This document shows positions 40,128 through 50,552 of a DNA stretch of 64,000 nt, piece after piece; the first letter of the stretch is position 1; every line of letters begins with the position of its first letter. The position numbers were made by a program, and so were the translations under genes. The DNA comes from Cladocopium goreaui (Eukaryota > Sar > Dinophyceae > Suessiales > Symbiodiniaceae), in NCBI GenBank assembly GCA_947184155.2, contig CAMXCT020001446.1, positions 344,001 through 408,000 of the forward strand. The letters run 5' to 3'. The notes beneath the pieces are model-generated. The model saw only the letters and a program-made list of their open reading frames with translations. It did not search any database and was not told where the DNA came from.

Positions 40128-42376
40128 CCGTCCTCCCCACCCAGTGTCTCCCCTTCCTCACGAAATGGCAATGCGAAACCGCGTGCAGTGACCCCATTGT
40201 TTCTACACTTCCACGTCAATGTCAGTCTCTAGACCCTGCCTCTAAGGCCTCTATTAGAAATGATCCTTCGCCAGAAAAACAGCCATTGGTACCTGATGAT
40301 TCTATTGTCGTTGAAATCGGTAAAAATCCCCGTGGCATTACAACCCCCACAAGGACCAAGACTTCCCAATCCTCCTCCTTACATCAAGGAGAAGCACTGC
40401 CCCCTATCCAAGCTGCCCTTAAACGAAGTTCTGTCCTCCCGGCCAACGACAAAACGCGTGTGTGCATTGACATCACTGGGGAAGATGACCATACTGAGCA
40501 AAATGACCCCTCCCAGACATCTATTGAACGTGAGACCCAAAGTCCGTCCCAACCAGCTCAGTTTGCCTCTCTCTCTCCTTTTGCTGAATCCAGCCGAAAA
40601 TGGTTCCCGACCCTTGATGCGCCCGTTATTGCGGCCTTAGCTAATAAAGCCCAAGACATTGCGATCAACTGTGGTCACATGTCTAGCATGAATACTGCAT
40701 TGTACCTCCTATCAAGAGGGCCGTGGATCCCAACACATGTTAGCATACATGTGCGACAGGCAGCCCTTGCAGCAGTTGGCGTAGGATGGAGTTGGGTCCA
40801 TCAAGTACCCACGACCTTTCCTTTTACATGTTTTGATGCTTGCTTGTCCCTTGCGACACTTAGCACCATTCCCCCCAACAGCACTGCTCAAAACGATGCA
40901 GTATATGAACTGTACTCAATCATATGTGCCAACCTTAGTCAAAGTACTCGCAACTTTCTTTTCTCAAGATTTGTATTACAATGTCAGACGTGCTTACAGT
41001 CTAGCGCAATACCAATTGACACCTTCACTGCCACAGTCAAGCCTGATACAGGTATAGATGAACTGTGTGACTCGCTGGTTCCAATCTGGAATACTAATGA
41101 ATTGGCAGAGTGTCAAGCTTGTTCATGTCTAGACACTGCCAATGCCAAGTGGAAATGTGACAAATTTGGCCCGTTGATTGTCGTCCAAATCAAAGTACCT
41201 CCAGGATGCTCCCTTCCGAAGCTTGAGGAAGAACGACTCCCGCTCGGGCACAAATTCATGTTCCAAGAAAGAGAGTATGAAATCCAGTGTCTCATAGCCA
41301 TTACTAGGCTTGACTTTGACAGCCAGCTCATAGTCCTGCATACTAGTCAGCCTGGAATGATAAGTATGTATGACCATAACAATGGTATACGAGTTGCGGA
41401 CTGTAAGTATGTCAGTGGGAAGCTCCTCATCAGTGGGCTTGTCATTCTGCCAGTTAAGTCACCCAAAGCAATCCTAATGACAAAGCAACTTTCTGAAGCA
41501 GCAGGAGGAGGTGAAGTTGCACAGTATCGCAGAAGACAGTTAAAGGTTGTCAAAGGCTTTCTCAAAACGCCTCGTAAGCAGCAAAGAACGCGAACCTCGC
41601 AGCTCTCCCCCCCTTCATGCAAGAACAATGCGAAAACCAAGTCGAGTAAGAAGAGGGCGAAGGTGACTAGACATGGACCCCCTAAAGATAGCAAGAATGA
41701 AAATGCAGTTGAAGAGATTGACCCTGAAGGATTACCTAGGATTATCGCACATGCAACGTTGGCCAACGTTGGTGTTATCTCGATGTTTGATGGAGTCGGA
41801 TCTGTCTATCACATCATTAAGAAAAAATTAGGTAAACCCCCTACTATCTTCATCGCTGCAGAAATTGATCCTGTCTTACGTCGGCTTGTTGCTGCCGAAA
41901 TAGGGCTACGTGAAGACCAACAGTGGGCGTATACGATTGAAGGGGTTGCTACCATCTACGTTAAAGATGTATGGGATCTTGTTGCCCGTGACTCTCTGAT
42001 CCTTCGTCAAGCCAAGGCGATGTACCCTACGATCAAGTGGATTGTTGTTGCAGGATCTCCCTGTCAAGATCTTACTTATGCAGGGTACTTAAATGGATTG
42101 CTTGGGCTGACAGGTCAGCGAAGTATGCTCTTTTTTGTTGTTTACCTTGTAATCCTGCATCTTCAGAAGCTATTTGGACCAGAATCGGTCCGATACTTGA
42201 CAGAGAATGCTGGAAGCATGCAAATTGTGCAAACTGACCGTAAACCTAAAGGCATGCAGCGCCTTGAACAGTCTGAACACTTCCAAATGTTTCTATACTG
42301 TCTTGGACTTCCTAGTAAGCAACCAACCAATCGGTGGGTATGGGACACTGGTCCCTATTATGGCATCCAGCGAAAA
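40128..42376 (+). CDS. DNA methyltransferase gene of element B, 5' part (USP-like domain to motif VIII)
   Basis: Open from ATG 40100, but the first codons are antisense helicase sequence; element B sequence begins at 40128, so about 900 N-terminal residues known from element A are absent. Seen: a disordered start; a USP-like region in which the Cys box is HMSSMNTALYLL (Ser at the Cys position), zinc-type pairs CQTC and CQAC, and no His at the His box; then the methyltransferase with SMFDGVGS (Asp codon 41889-41891), GSPCQDL (Cys codon 42062-42064), LTENAG and GIQRK. The frame is interrupted at 42376 inside motif VIII by the 1.05 kb insert, and continues at 43430. The methyltransferase residues are intact; the protease-like residues are not. 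Confidence 0.85.
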
Positions 42377-42548
42377 AGGGTGGGTAGGGGGATGGGGTCC
42401 CCGATACCTAGCCCTTAAGAGGGAGCGTGGACCCGCGAGGGTCCCAAGGTTGTTGGGTGAGGGTAAAGCTGGATACCCGTTGACCTCTCGACCTGGAACC
42501 ATGAAAGGACATGGTTACGTCACACTCCCTAGCCGGCAGGTTGGTGCT

Positions 42549-42566
42549 GTCCTTGGTGACTCGGAC
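42549..42566 (+). repeat. Insert hairpin a1, GTCC stem
   Basis: GTCC, loop TTGGTGACTC, GGAC. Confidence 0.75.
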
Positions 42567-42610
42567 GTGTCAACCTGTGCTGCGTGGTCGACGGGCCACA
42601 GCGCCATCCA

Positions 42611-42628
42611 CTCCTTGGTGACTCGGAG
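42611..42628 (+). repeat. Insert hairpin a2, CTCC stem
   Basis: CTCC, loop TTGGTGACTC, GGAG. First stem pair changed on both sides relative to a1. Confidence 0.75.
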
Positions 42629-42816
42629 GTGGTTCCCACCCTTCTATGTGGGTTCTCTTTGGGATGGTCAGGCAAGTTGGGTGAACCCCTGCGTGTGGAC
42701 TCACTGAGTTCGGACTGCGGTTCGTTCCACTGTTGTTCATGCAAAGGGGGGTCAGGTACACTTCTTTGGTAGGTTGTTGACTTGGTAGTGGTTGTCTTTC
42801 GATTGTGGTCCCACGT

Positions 42817-42836
42817 CCTCCTTGGTGACTCGGAGG
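42817..42836 (+). repeat. Insert hairpin a3, CCTCC stem
   Basis: CCTCC, loop TTGGTGACTC, GGAGG. Confidence 0.75.
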
Positions 42837-43429
42837 AAATGAATGGGTAACAGGGCCTAGCCCGCCACGATTGGATGTCACCACTGCTTCAACTTCCGAT
42901 CCATTGTTTGTGTCCTGGCTAACGGTCAAAGTTCGTGTGAGGGTTGCTATGCTCCGCACGGATCAGACCGTCGGTTCCTCCGTGACGAATGCCAGGGTAG
43001 TCACGGTGTCTGGGGTAACCTGGACCTCCTTCGTGTGTTCCCATGCTTTCGGGTATGTGTCACATGGAGGGGTGGGATCGCTATCGACTGGGTCACCCAG
43101 CGGTCGAGGTTCTGGCAGAAGCACCTCGGCTTAATGTACAGTCAGGCCACAGTAAGGTCCTACACCAAGGATCGAGCTGTGCTGCGTTGGGACCACACCC
43201 TTAAAAGGGGGAGGTTATAAGGTGGACAAGAAACCAACCCACCGAAATACCTCATGTGGGAACCTTCGCAGGCCACATCGGACAAAGACATCAACGGTCT
43301 TGTGTTGCTTGCTTCTGCGGGTTGCCGCCTTTTTGGCGAGCGAATACACAGGGAGACCGTGTACGTCCTTTGTGGTGGAAAGGGTACCGCCCCAGGGTGC
43401 GCCCTACATGGGAGCCCAAAGGTACCAAG

Positions 43430-45340
43430 CGATTTCTACGGAGTCACATGGACACAGAGAAACTGGCCAGTGTTCCACTCGCATTTATCGATGAATGGGG
43501 CCCTTTAGTGACCTTGAACGGTGAAAACTTACCATTGGCTCCATTACTCCGAACAAGAGGGCTGTCAAACGATGGAGTCCTGAAGCTTTCCTGGACAGGG
43601 TACCAGCCCAGTGCACTCCTATGGGACTATTCCTTCTTTGGTGGGAGGAAATCTTTCATGTTGTTAACCCAAATGGCTGAGGGAGTTAGGGTCCCAGACC
43701 TGCCGTGGGCAAGCTTCATTCCTGCGCATTTTCTCTCCATATGGAAACGTTTCCTTATTACTCTTCAAACGGACAGAGCGACCACATCCAAAAAAGATGA
43801 ACTCATTGAACAACTAGTGCCTATCTTTCATAACCCAAATATTGTGCTGCCAATGAGAATTCTGACTGTCCGAGAAGTACGCAAATTAGCAGGACTTGAG
43901 AATATCTTAACGACAGAAAGACATGGGCCCTCTCTTCTCACGGACAAAGTGATCCGAGACTTTTGTGGAAATAGCTTTCACCCATCTCTCATCAGTGCGG
44001 CTCTCGGTACGGATGATCAGCTACAACGGTGGGTTGAGGGAAGCAATGATGCGCAGCCGCACCACAAAGACCTACCGAGTATCCAAGAAGCCTACTCCAA
44101 ATACCAAGACTTGCTGAAACTGGTTTTGGAACAAGCAGCTGCTCGAGGAGTTCAACTCAAAGACGACAAAGTTGACTTTGAAGCGAAATGGAGGCACTAT
44201 ACTCTTCATGACAGTGCCGAATCCGTTTGCCCTCCAGTAGTGCACCAGCCGACAGTTTTCGTCTTTTTACAAGGGTCCAAACCTCCGAAGTATCAAGGAA
44301 CCCACAGCGAGGATAGACCCCCCTTTGGGGATAAAGAGCTGAGCAATATTATGACCCAAACTCGGATTGAATGGGTGCTAGAGTCCTCAAACACATATGA
44401 AAATGTTACCCTATCAGCACATATGCTTCACTTGGCTGTTAGAAATGGTCTTGGATTTCATGCCGAAGCTCAAGAGATTAAAGCAAAGCATATTGAACTG
44501 TTGAAGGAATATACAGGTGCTGAACAACTTACTGCTATTAAACAACTTTTCGTTGTTTTCCAGATTGCAACGCTCAGTGTAAAGCACCAATTTCCCTACG
44601 GTTTTATCATTTGGGCACCAAAAATTATGCAACCTCCCCTTATCTATGTTGGAGTACAGCGACCTTGCCTGCTATTCCTATTGCTTTCTCATGAGCCTGA
44701 TCAACCGTTTCGCTTTGGAACGGTAGCATTCGACTACCGACAAAGTAAAGACCTTCTCATGCATTCCAACATCCCAAAGATATTAGCTGATGTGGTGCAA
44801 GTTTCTTATCATACATTTGCGACCTACCCCATACTTGCTCGAATTGACAACGGGCAGCACTACATACATCTCAGTGAATTTGCGGCTTTACAGTGCCCTT
44901 TTTGTGCCTTGTGTTATTTGCACACACTTGGTGCCCCGCCGTGCTTTATGCACAACGCCTCGCCCGCCGGCACTGTCATCCATTTACTTGGAGGTCTGGA
45001 TGGCACAGGTGGCTTAAGTATTATAGGTGTATTAGCACGAGATATCAGCGGTGCCACTCCACAATGGATCGCTATACATGTTGTAGACAATCACCAAGTT
45101 CAATCTCTTACAGAATCTATGTCCTTTGTTGCGTACAAAGTGGCTACCCCTGTTGTATGGTCGCCAATGTGGTATGCGCAGTCATCGTCCATGCGACGAA
45201 TGCCCAGGCAACTTGGAACTCAGCTCATACAATCGCATACACTGGACCCATCAGGAGAATATCTCATCTTTGCAGGTACGGAGGAGTGGAGCAGGCTGCT
45301 CTTCGCACTGGGAGAAGCCCCAACGGAGGGAGTAAATTGA
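43430..45340 (+). CDS. DNA methyltransferase gene of element B, 3' part
   Basis: Continues the frame of 40128-42376 after the insert; the open frame itself extends back into the insert to 43256. It contains the end of motif VIII (the R-F after GIQRK), the target-recognition region with LSWTGYQPSALLWDY (element A: LSWTAYQPISLIWDY), and motif X FCGNSFHPSLI. The conserved C-terminal extension follows. The last third holds a small Cys cluster (CPFCALC). Stop TGA at 45338-45340; the endonuclease frame opens a few bases later, as in element A. Confidence 0.85.
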   Translation, partial: RFLRSHMDTEKLASVPLAFIDEWGPLVTLNGENLPLAPLLRTRGLSNDGVLKLSWTGYQPSALLWDYSFFGGRKSFMLLTQMAEGVRVPDLPWASFIPAHFLSIWKRFLITLQTDRATTSKKDELIEQLVPIFHNPNIVLPMRILTVREVRKLAGLENILTTERHGPSLLTDKVIRDFCGNSFHPSLISAALGTDDQLQRWVEGSNDAQPHHKDLPSIQEAYSKYQDLLKLVLEQAAARGVQLKDDKVDFEAKWRHYTLHDSAESVCPPVVHQPTVFVFLQGSKPPKYQGTHSEDRPPFGDKELSNIMTQTRIEWVLESSNTYENVTLSAHMLHLAVRNGLGFHAEAQEIKAKHIELLKEYTGAEQLTAIKQLFVVFQIATLSVKHQFPYGFIIWAPKIMQPPLIYVGVQRPCLLFLLLSHEPDQPFRFGTVAFDYRQSKDLLMHSNIPKILADVVQVSYHTFATYPILARIDNGQHYIHLSEFAALQCPFCALCYLHTLGAPPCFMHNASPAGTVIHLLGGLDGTGGLSIIGVLARDISGATPQWIAIHVVDNHQVQSLTESMSFVAYKVATPVVWSPMWYAQSSSMRRMPRQLGTQLIQSHTLDPSGEYLIFAGTEEWSRLLFALGEAPTEGVN

Positions 45341-45355
45341 TCATTGTTAATTGTA

Positions 45356-46396
45356 ATGATGATGATTTTGCGGAACTTGCCTGCTCCGCTGCTCCGTACA
45401 CTGCTTAAGATGCTCACGCGATGTGTCAAAACGACTTACCTATTTGAGACAGGGATTCAATGCCCGCCATATCTGTCGAAGATACGTGACCTATCAATAT
45501 TGCCCCATATACTTCATGTCCGAACACCATGGTGGAAGTTAACCCTGCAACATGTTGCCACCCTTTTCCATCAGGGTGTTGATGAATTTTATCAGCAACT
45601 TATGAGTGACTCACGAACATTATCTTCTCTTGCAGTAGAAGAAATAGGAAGAAGCATTCTCGAATATCGAAAAGCTATCAGACAAGATCTGCCATTCAGG
45701 CTTAAACGATTACACGTGTGGAATGTATCAGGGTGGACACTTACAACTAGAGTAGGCGATGCCAAAATGCGACTCATTAAACGACTGCTAAGAACAGGCC
45801 CGGTCTTACTACAAGAAACCAGATGGCATGCAGAAACCCATCAGGTCTTGCACCATAATATACCAGGTATTCAAGTTGCACACACCCAAGGATTGTTAAC
45901 AGAAAGAGGTGGAGTGTCGGGTGGCTCAGCAGCCCTAATTCCACCTGGGTGGAAACTTGACCGAACAGAAGTTGTCATACCAGGTCGCATTGTCCTTGCC
46001 GTCATTCAAGACAGATATTCTACCATCGGACTCTTGTCAGTGTATCTACATCCACAAACCAAGGTCGCTGAGCTAAAAGAATTAATCACCTGGGTCAAGA
46101 CCAGTAAAGTAGACTTTCCCCTTTATATGGGGGGAGATTTTAACCAAGTGGATGCCAGCTGCCCGGACCTTTGGAATGAATTGTTAGTCCATGCGCAAGT
46201 TCTCGACACGCATCCGCAACTTCACACCTTTGAAAGCCCTACTGGAAGTTCAGCACTCGACAGAGTATTATGTCCCACTGATTACATAGCTGCAGCCCAA
46301 ATCGATGTTATGGTAGCAGCCAACAGGCGACATCACCTAAGTGGACATTACCAGCTCACCGCGCACCTTTGTTGTTCGACCAAGAGTCAAAAGTGA
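45356..46396 (+). CDS. APE-type endonuclease part of the element B retrotransposase
   Basis: First ATG is 45356, 15 nt after the methyltransferase stop; the open frame reaches back to TTG 45344. Motifs of the exonuclease-endonuclease-phosphatase family: VWNVSGW, LQETRW, GGDFNQ, GSSALDRV, SGHYQL. The order and spacing match element A. The frame closes at 46396 in a neighbour-frame sequence, because a frameshift near 46360-46375 separates it from the reverse transcriptase; in element A the two are continuous. Known role: first-strand nicking of the target. Confidence 0.88.
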   Translation: MMMILRNLPAPLLRTLLKMLTRCVKTTYLFETGIQCPPYLSKIRDLSILPHILHVRTPWWKLTLQHVATLFHQGVDEFYQQLMSDSRTLSSLAVEEIGRSILEYRKAIRQDLPFRLKRLHVWNVSGWTLTTRVGDAKMRLIKRLLRTGPVLLQETRWHAETHQVLHHNIPGIQVAHTQGLLTERGGVSGGSAALIPPGWKLDRTEVVIPGRIVLAVIQDRYSTIGLLSVYLHPQTKVAELKELITWVKTSKVDFPLYMGGDFNQVDASCPDLWNELLVHAQVLDTHPQLHTFESPTGSSALDRVLCPTDYIAAAQIDVMVAANRRHHLSGHYQLTAHLCCSTKSQK

Positions 46397-49300
46397 TATG
46401 AAAGACCCAGTCCATCAAACCATCCCAACTAACGTGTTTTGCCCTGGAAAGAACGAGGCTGACCCCTACATGGTTCCCAACGATCTACAAGAGCTGATAA
46501 GAAGGATCCAAAGACTACCCCAGACGGATGAAGTTGAGTTTGTGTCCACCCTTTGGTCCTGGTGGAGACAACAACCTATTCCATCGGATCACCCTCGAAT
46601 TCCTGAGCATGAACTTCTACGGAAATTCCTTAAAATTCGAGCTGAGGTGTTACACGTACCTGCAAAGCATTTCCATGCACTCCAGGCTGCCACTTACCAT
46701 ATATTCACTTCCAGCGGGGTTAGTGAGCTCTATCCAGGAAAAATAACAATTCGAAGTGATCTGTTGAAACAAATCTTTGATTTTCTAGACCAGATCACGA
46801 TGACTCGGCAATATCCTGCTCTTGAGCAGGTAAATCAACAAGCCAGAGGTATCGGCAATAACATTACGTTCTGGAACCGTTTGCGATCCATTTGCCCCAA
46901 GGGCGTCATTTATAATGGGCCGATCCTCAATCAGCAGGGAGAACAGTGCACCACCTCCCAGATGCTGGATGAAGCCATGCTTGACACGCGGAACTTTTGG
47001 TTTGTAAAGCCTCAAGACTCTCTTCAAGAATGGGAACCCATTTTACGGGAGTATCAGACTGCTTCGTCGTGGCCGAGTATTGAACTTCCCCAGAAACAGG
47101 ACTTTCTCCATACGCTCCTTGGCACTAAAGATTCAGCCCCTGGCCCTGATGGAATCCCTTACTCTGCATGGAGGCTCTCCCCTGAAGACAGCTACCCAGT
47201 CCTAGATCAGCTGATGATGAAAATGGTAGCAGGCCTACGAGCTGCACCTGTACAAGTAGGCGTTTGGATACCCAAGGCAAAAGTAGGCCCGACTGCTGAC
47301 TATTTCAGGCCCTTAGGAATGCCCAATACCTGTGATAGGCTTGTTGATGGCACTATTGCTGCTGTAGTCATGAAAGCAACTTGTGCCTATATGCATCCTT
47401 CGCAGGTCGTCATGAATTGCTTTAAAGAACCGCAGCATGCTGTCCATGCCATACAAGCCTTACTGGATAGCAATACTCCCGTGGCTGCACTGCTAGTTGA
47501 TCTATCAAAGGCCTTTGAGCGGGTTAATCCCTACTGGATCTTACATATCCTGCGACTGCGTAACGCGCCGACGTGGGTATGTAACTATGCCAAATATATC
47601 CTATTTGGAAGGCTCATCCGCCATAAAGTTCAAGGCAGATTGCTGCCGCCTAGGGCGGTGCATGTGGGAGTTGATATGGGAAGGTCTTTCTCAGTGTTCC
47701 TATTCTGCTTGGCAATGGACCCGATATACCACTATATGAATCGTATCCCCCGGGTCCTCAGTGTTCAGGGATACATTGACGACAACACGATTGCAGGACC
47801 AGGACATGACATTACCTGGGTCAGTAGAGTCCACAAATGCTATCAATGTTGCTGGTCGGCAGGTTTTCAAATTGACCAGCATACCTGTTGGCAAGCTATT
47901 AGCACTGACTGTCTCCCCTTTTCAGTCCAATCCCTGCCTGGGCGGATCGAAAGTGAAGTTATTCTCCGGCAAAAGAAATACCCCACCGCACGAGCAGCGA
48001 TCTTATCGGCTATCCTTTCCCAAAAGACACTCCTACTTGCACGAGCTGACAAGTGTATAGGATTGACCCCTCGAGAAGCTTGCGGTATCCTTAATGGAAC
48101 TGACTATACACCCATATGCCCATTGTTGGCACTAGAGTGTAACTGTAGATGTAAAACAGCTCTAGTAATCAACAGCCCGCTTCCAAGCTGGGTGCTTCGT
48201 CAGTTAGATCAGTCAGGTTTCGGGGCACACTGCATCCAAGGTGTTGCTACCTCACTCGGACTATTATTGCTAGGGCGCGCCCAATTGTCTGATCGAGACT
48301 TCTGGACAGTAACTACACACCCTACTACCCTTAAACAAATCAATCCTAAGGCTGCCGAAAAGTTCATACATCGGCTCAGGCTGTTTCGGCAACCAGTCCT
48401 CTCAGTTGTCTCTAAGAGTATTGCTTTCAATACGTTTGCGCAAAGTGTGGTACTATACACTACATCCTATTTTGGTGCTGCCACAGAAGATCTTCAAATG
48501 TTGCGCGCGGCAGCAACGGAGCTCTTACTAGGACGAAGCTGGATTAGACATGACCTTCTTGCATTCGTATTTCGACTGTGTAAAATTGCACCACTACTTG
48601 ACCCGGGTGTAAGTATCCTTGTTTCTGCACTAGGGCTATTTCTGCGAAAGGGGGGAAAGGTTCATGAACTTTACATTGAAACTCCGCCGGCAGTGAACAG
48701 GCAAACACACGAAGTTAGGATACTATGGCAAGCGTGGGCACGTGTCGTAGGGGAAGATGTCCTAACAAGAGCAGTGTCAGGAAGTGGTACAATCAAACAA
48801 CGTATAAACGCAGTCAAAAAATGTGTGCTCCATCACATGATGCAGCTAGCATCTCACTATATTCGTAATAAGGTGCTAACGGCAGGATGGACGGGAGGAA
48901 TCAGCTGGGCATGGCTCAGCCATGCTTGCGAGGCCAACAAGCGATGGATTCCTAGCATTACTAGGTTCACCTTGTTACGCTGGGCGGTCAATGAGGATGA
49001 TGATGAGTGGTTAGCACGACGTGGCCAAAGCCGGCAAAAAAAATGTGCTCTCTGTGCTAACTTTGGCCGCGCATACCCACTTGGCGGCTATCAAACCGCA
49101 ATTTGTGAAACATGTATAGTAACCAAACAGTTGACAGCCTTCACGACAGACTCCCTGGAAAGACTGCTGGAGGCATCACGCAGAGTACTCCCTACACAAG
49201 AAGAACTACCAGCAAGTGAAGACTGGGAAAAATGCATTGCATGCTCAAAGGGAGACAATACTGTAGGACATTGGATTCGGTGGTGTGTTGTACCTATCAA

Positions 49301-49496
49301 CGCGTTAAGAAGCCTGACAGGAGATGATTCAATACTGTCGCTGGTCGAAGGCTCAAGGAAAAGCGCTAAGCACTTAGCAATAGCATCGCGAGTTGTTCAT
49401 CAATTCAGGTTGCTACTACGGGAATCAGGTGCAATGAGACATCAAATCTCTGCTCCCCTCACCCCTATCGATACCTGGATACATAACCTCGTGCAA
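46370..49496 (+). CDS. Reverse transcriptase of element B
   Basis: The frame is open from GTG 46341, but useful homology begins after the frameshift near 46370. Seen: APGPDGIPYSAWRL, VWIPKAKVGPTADYFRPLG, LVDLSKAFERVNP (catalytic Asp codon 47499-47501), RHKVQG, GYIDDNT (47769-47786). A connector aligns with the two broken frames of element A, and zinc-type motifs CALC/CETC and CIACSKGDNTVGHWIRWC follow. All catalytic residues are present and no internal stop occurs over more than 1000 codons. The frame is interrupted after 49496 by the second 1.05 kb insert and resumes at 50550 as RNase H. Confidence 0.92.
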
Positions 49497-50552
49497 AGGG
49501 TGGGTAGGGGGATGGGGTCCCCGATACCTAGCCCTTAAGAGGGAGCGTGGACCCGCGAGGGTCCCAAGGTTGTTGAGTGAGGGTAAAGCTGGATACCCGT
49601 TGACCTCTCGACCTGGAACCATGAAAGGACATGGTTACGTCACACTCCCTAGCCGGCAGGTTGGTGCTGTCCTTGGTGACTCGGACGTGTCAACCTGTGC
49701 TGCGTGGTCGACGGGCCACAGCGCCATCCACTCCTTGGTGACTCGGAGGTGGTTCCCACCCTTCTATGTGGGTTCTCTTTGGGATGGTCAGGCAAGTTGG
49801 GTGAACCCCTGCGTGTGGACTCACTGAGTTCGGACTGCGGTTCGTTCCACTGTTGTTCATGCAAAGGGGGGTCAGGTACACTTCTTTGGTAGGTTGTTGA
49901 CTTGGTAGTGGTTGTCTTTCGATTGTGGTCCCACGTCCTCCTTGGTGACTCGGAGGAAATGAATGGGTAACGGGGCCTAGCCCGCCACGATTGGATGTCA
50001 CCACTGCTTCAACTTCCGATCCATTGTTTGTGTCCTGGCTAACGGTCAAAGTTCGTGTGAGGGTTGCTATGCTCCGCACGGATCAGACCGTCGGTTCCTC
50101 CGTGACGAATGCCAGGGTAGTCACGGTGTCTGGGGTAACCTGGACCTCCTTCGTGTGTTCCCATGCTTTCGGGTATGTGTCACATGGAGGGGTGGGATCG
50201 CTATCGACTGGGTCACCCAGCGGTCGAGGTTCTGGCAGAAGCACCTCGGCTTAATGTACAGTCAGGCCACAGTAAGGTCCTACACCAAGGATCGAGCTGT
50301 GCTGCGTTGGGACCACACCCTTAAAAGGGGGAGGTTATAAGGTGGACAAGAAACCAACCCACCGAAATACCTCATGTGGGAACCTTCGCAGGCCACATCG
50401 GACAAAGACATCAACGGTCTTGTGTTGCTTGCTTCTGCGGGTTGCCGCCTTTTTGGCGAGCGAATGCACAGGGAGACCGTGTACGTCCTTTGTGGTGGAA
50501 AGGGTACCGCCCCAGGGTGCGCCCTACATGGGAGCCCAAAGGTACCAAGCGA
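49495..50552 (+). mobile_element. 1.05 kb intron-like insert, copy 2
   Basis: Same sequence and length as 42375-43432, exactly 7120 bp downstream. Differences noticed at 49567, 49973 and 50466. Removing 49497-50549 restores a continuous RT to RNase H frame at a codon boundary. Its hairpins lie at 49669-49686, 49731-49748 and 49937-49956; the GCGA tetraloop hairpin is at 49549-49564. Confidence 0.85.
49669..49956 (+). repeat. Insert hairpins b1-b3, loop TTGGTGACTC
   Basis: Three hairpins at 49669-49686 (GTCC/GGAC), 49731-49748 (CTCC/GGAG) and 49937-49956 (CCTCC/GGAGG), identical to those of insert copy 1. Confidence 0.75.

Larger units (their letters stand above)
42375..43432 (+). mobile_element. 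1.05 kb intron-like insert, copy 1
   Basis: 1058 bp shared with 49495-50552, with three base differences noticed. Removing 42377-43429 (1053 nt, AGGGTGGG to ACCAAG) joins the methyltransferase frame without loss at a codon boundary. No long frame inside. It starts with G-rich structured sequence, including the tetraloop hairpin GGACCC-GCGA-GGGTCC (42429-42444), and carries three hairpins with loop TTGGTGACTC. No clear target-site duplication, terminal repeat, or group I/II intron core could be recognised. It could be a noncanonical (introner-like) dinoflagellate intron, a self-splicing RNA, or a recent insertion. Confidence 0.85.

Noticed and set aside
42375..43432. Intein or homing-endonuclease intron
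   Set aside because: The insert has stops in all frames, no long ORF and no LAGLIDADG, GIY-YIG or HNH motif.
42375..50552. LTR pair of a retrotransposon (two identical 1.05 kb direct repeats 7.1 kb apart)
   Set aside because: They lie inside two genes of one LINE-type element at codon boundaries; what lies between them is the methyltransferase 3' part, endonuclease and RT, with no gag, integrase or protease, no primer-binding site after the first and no polypurine tract before the second.
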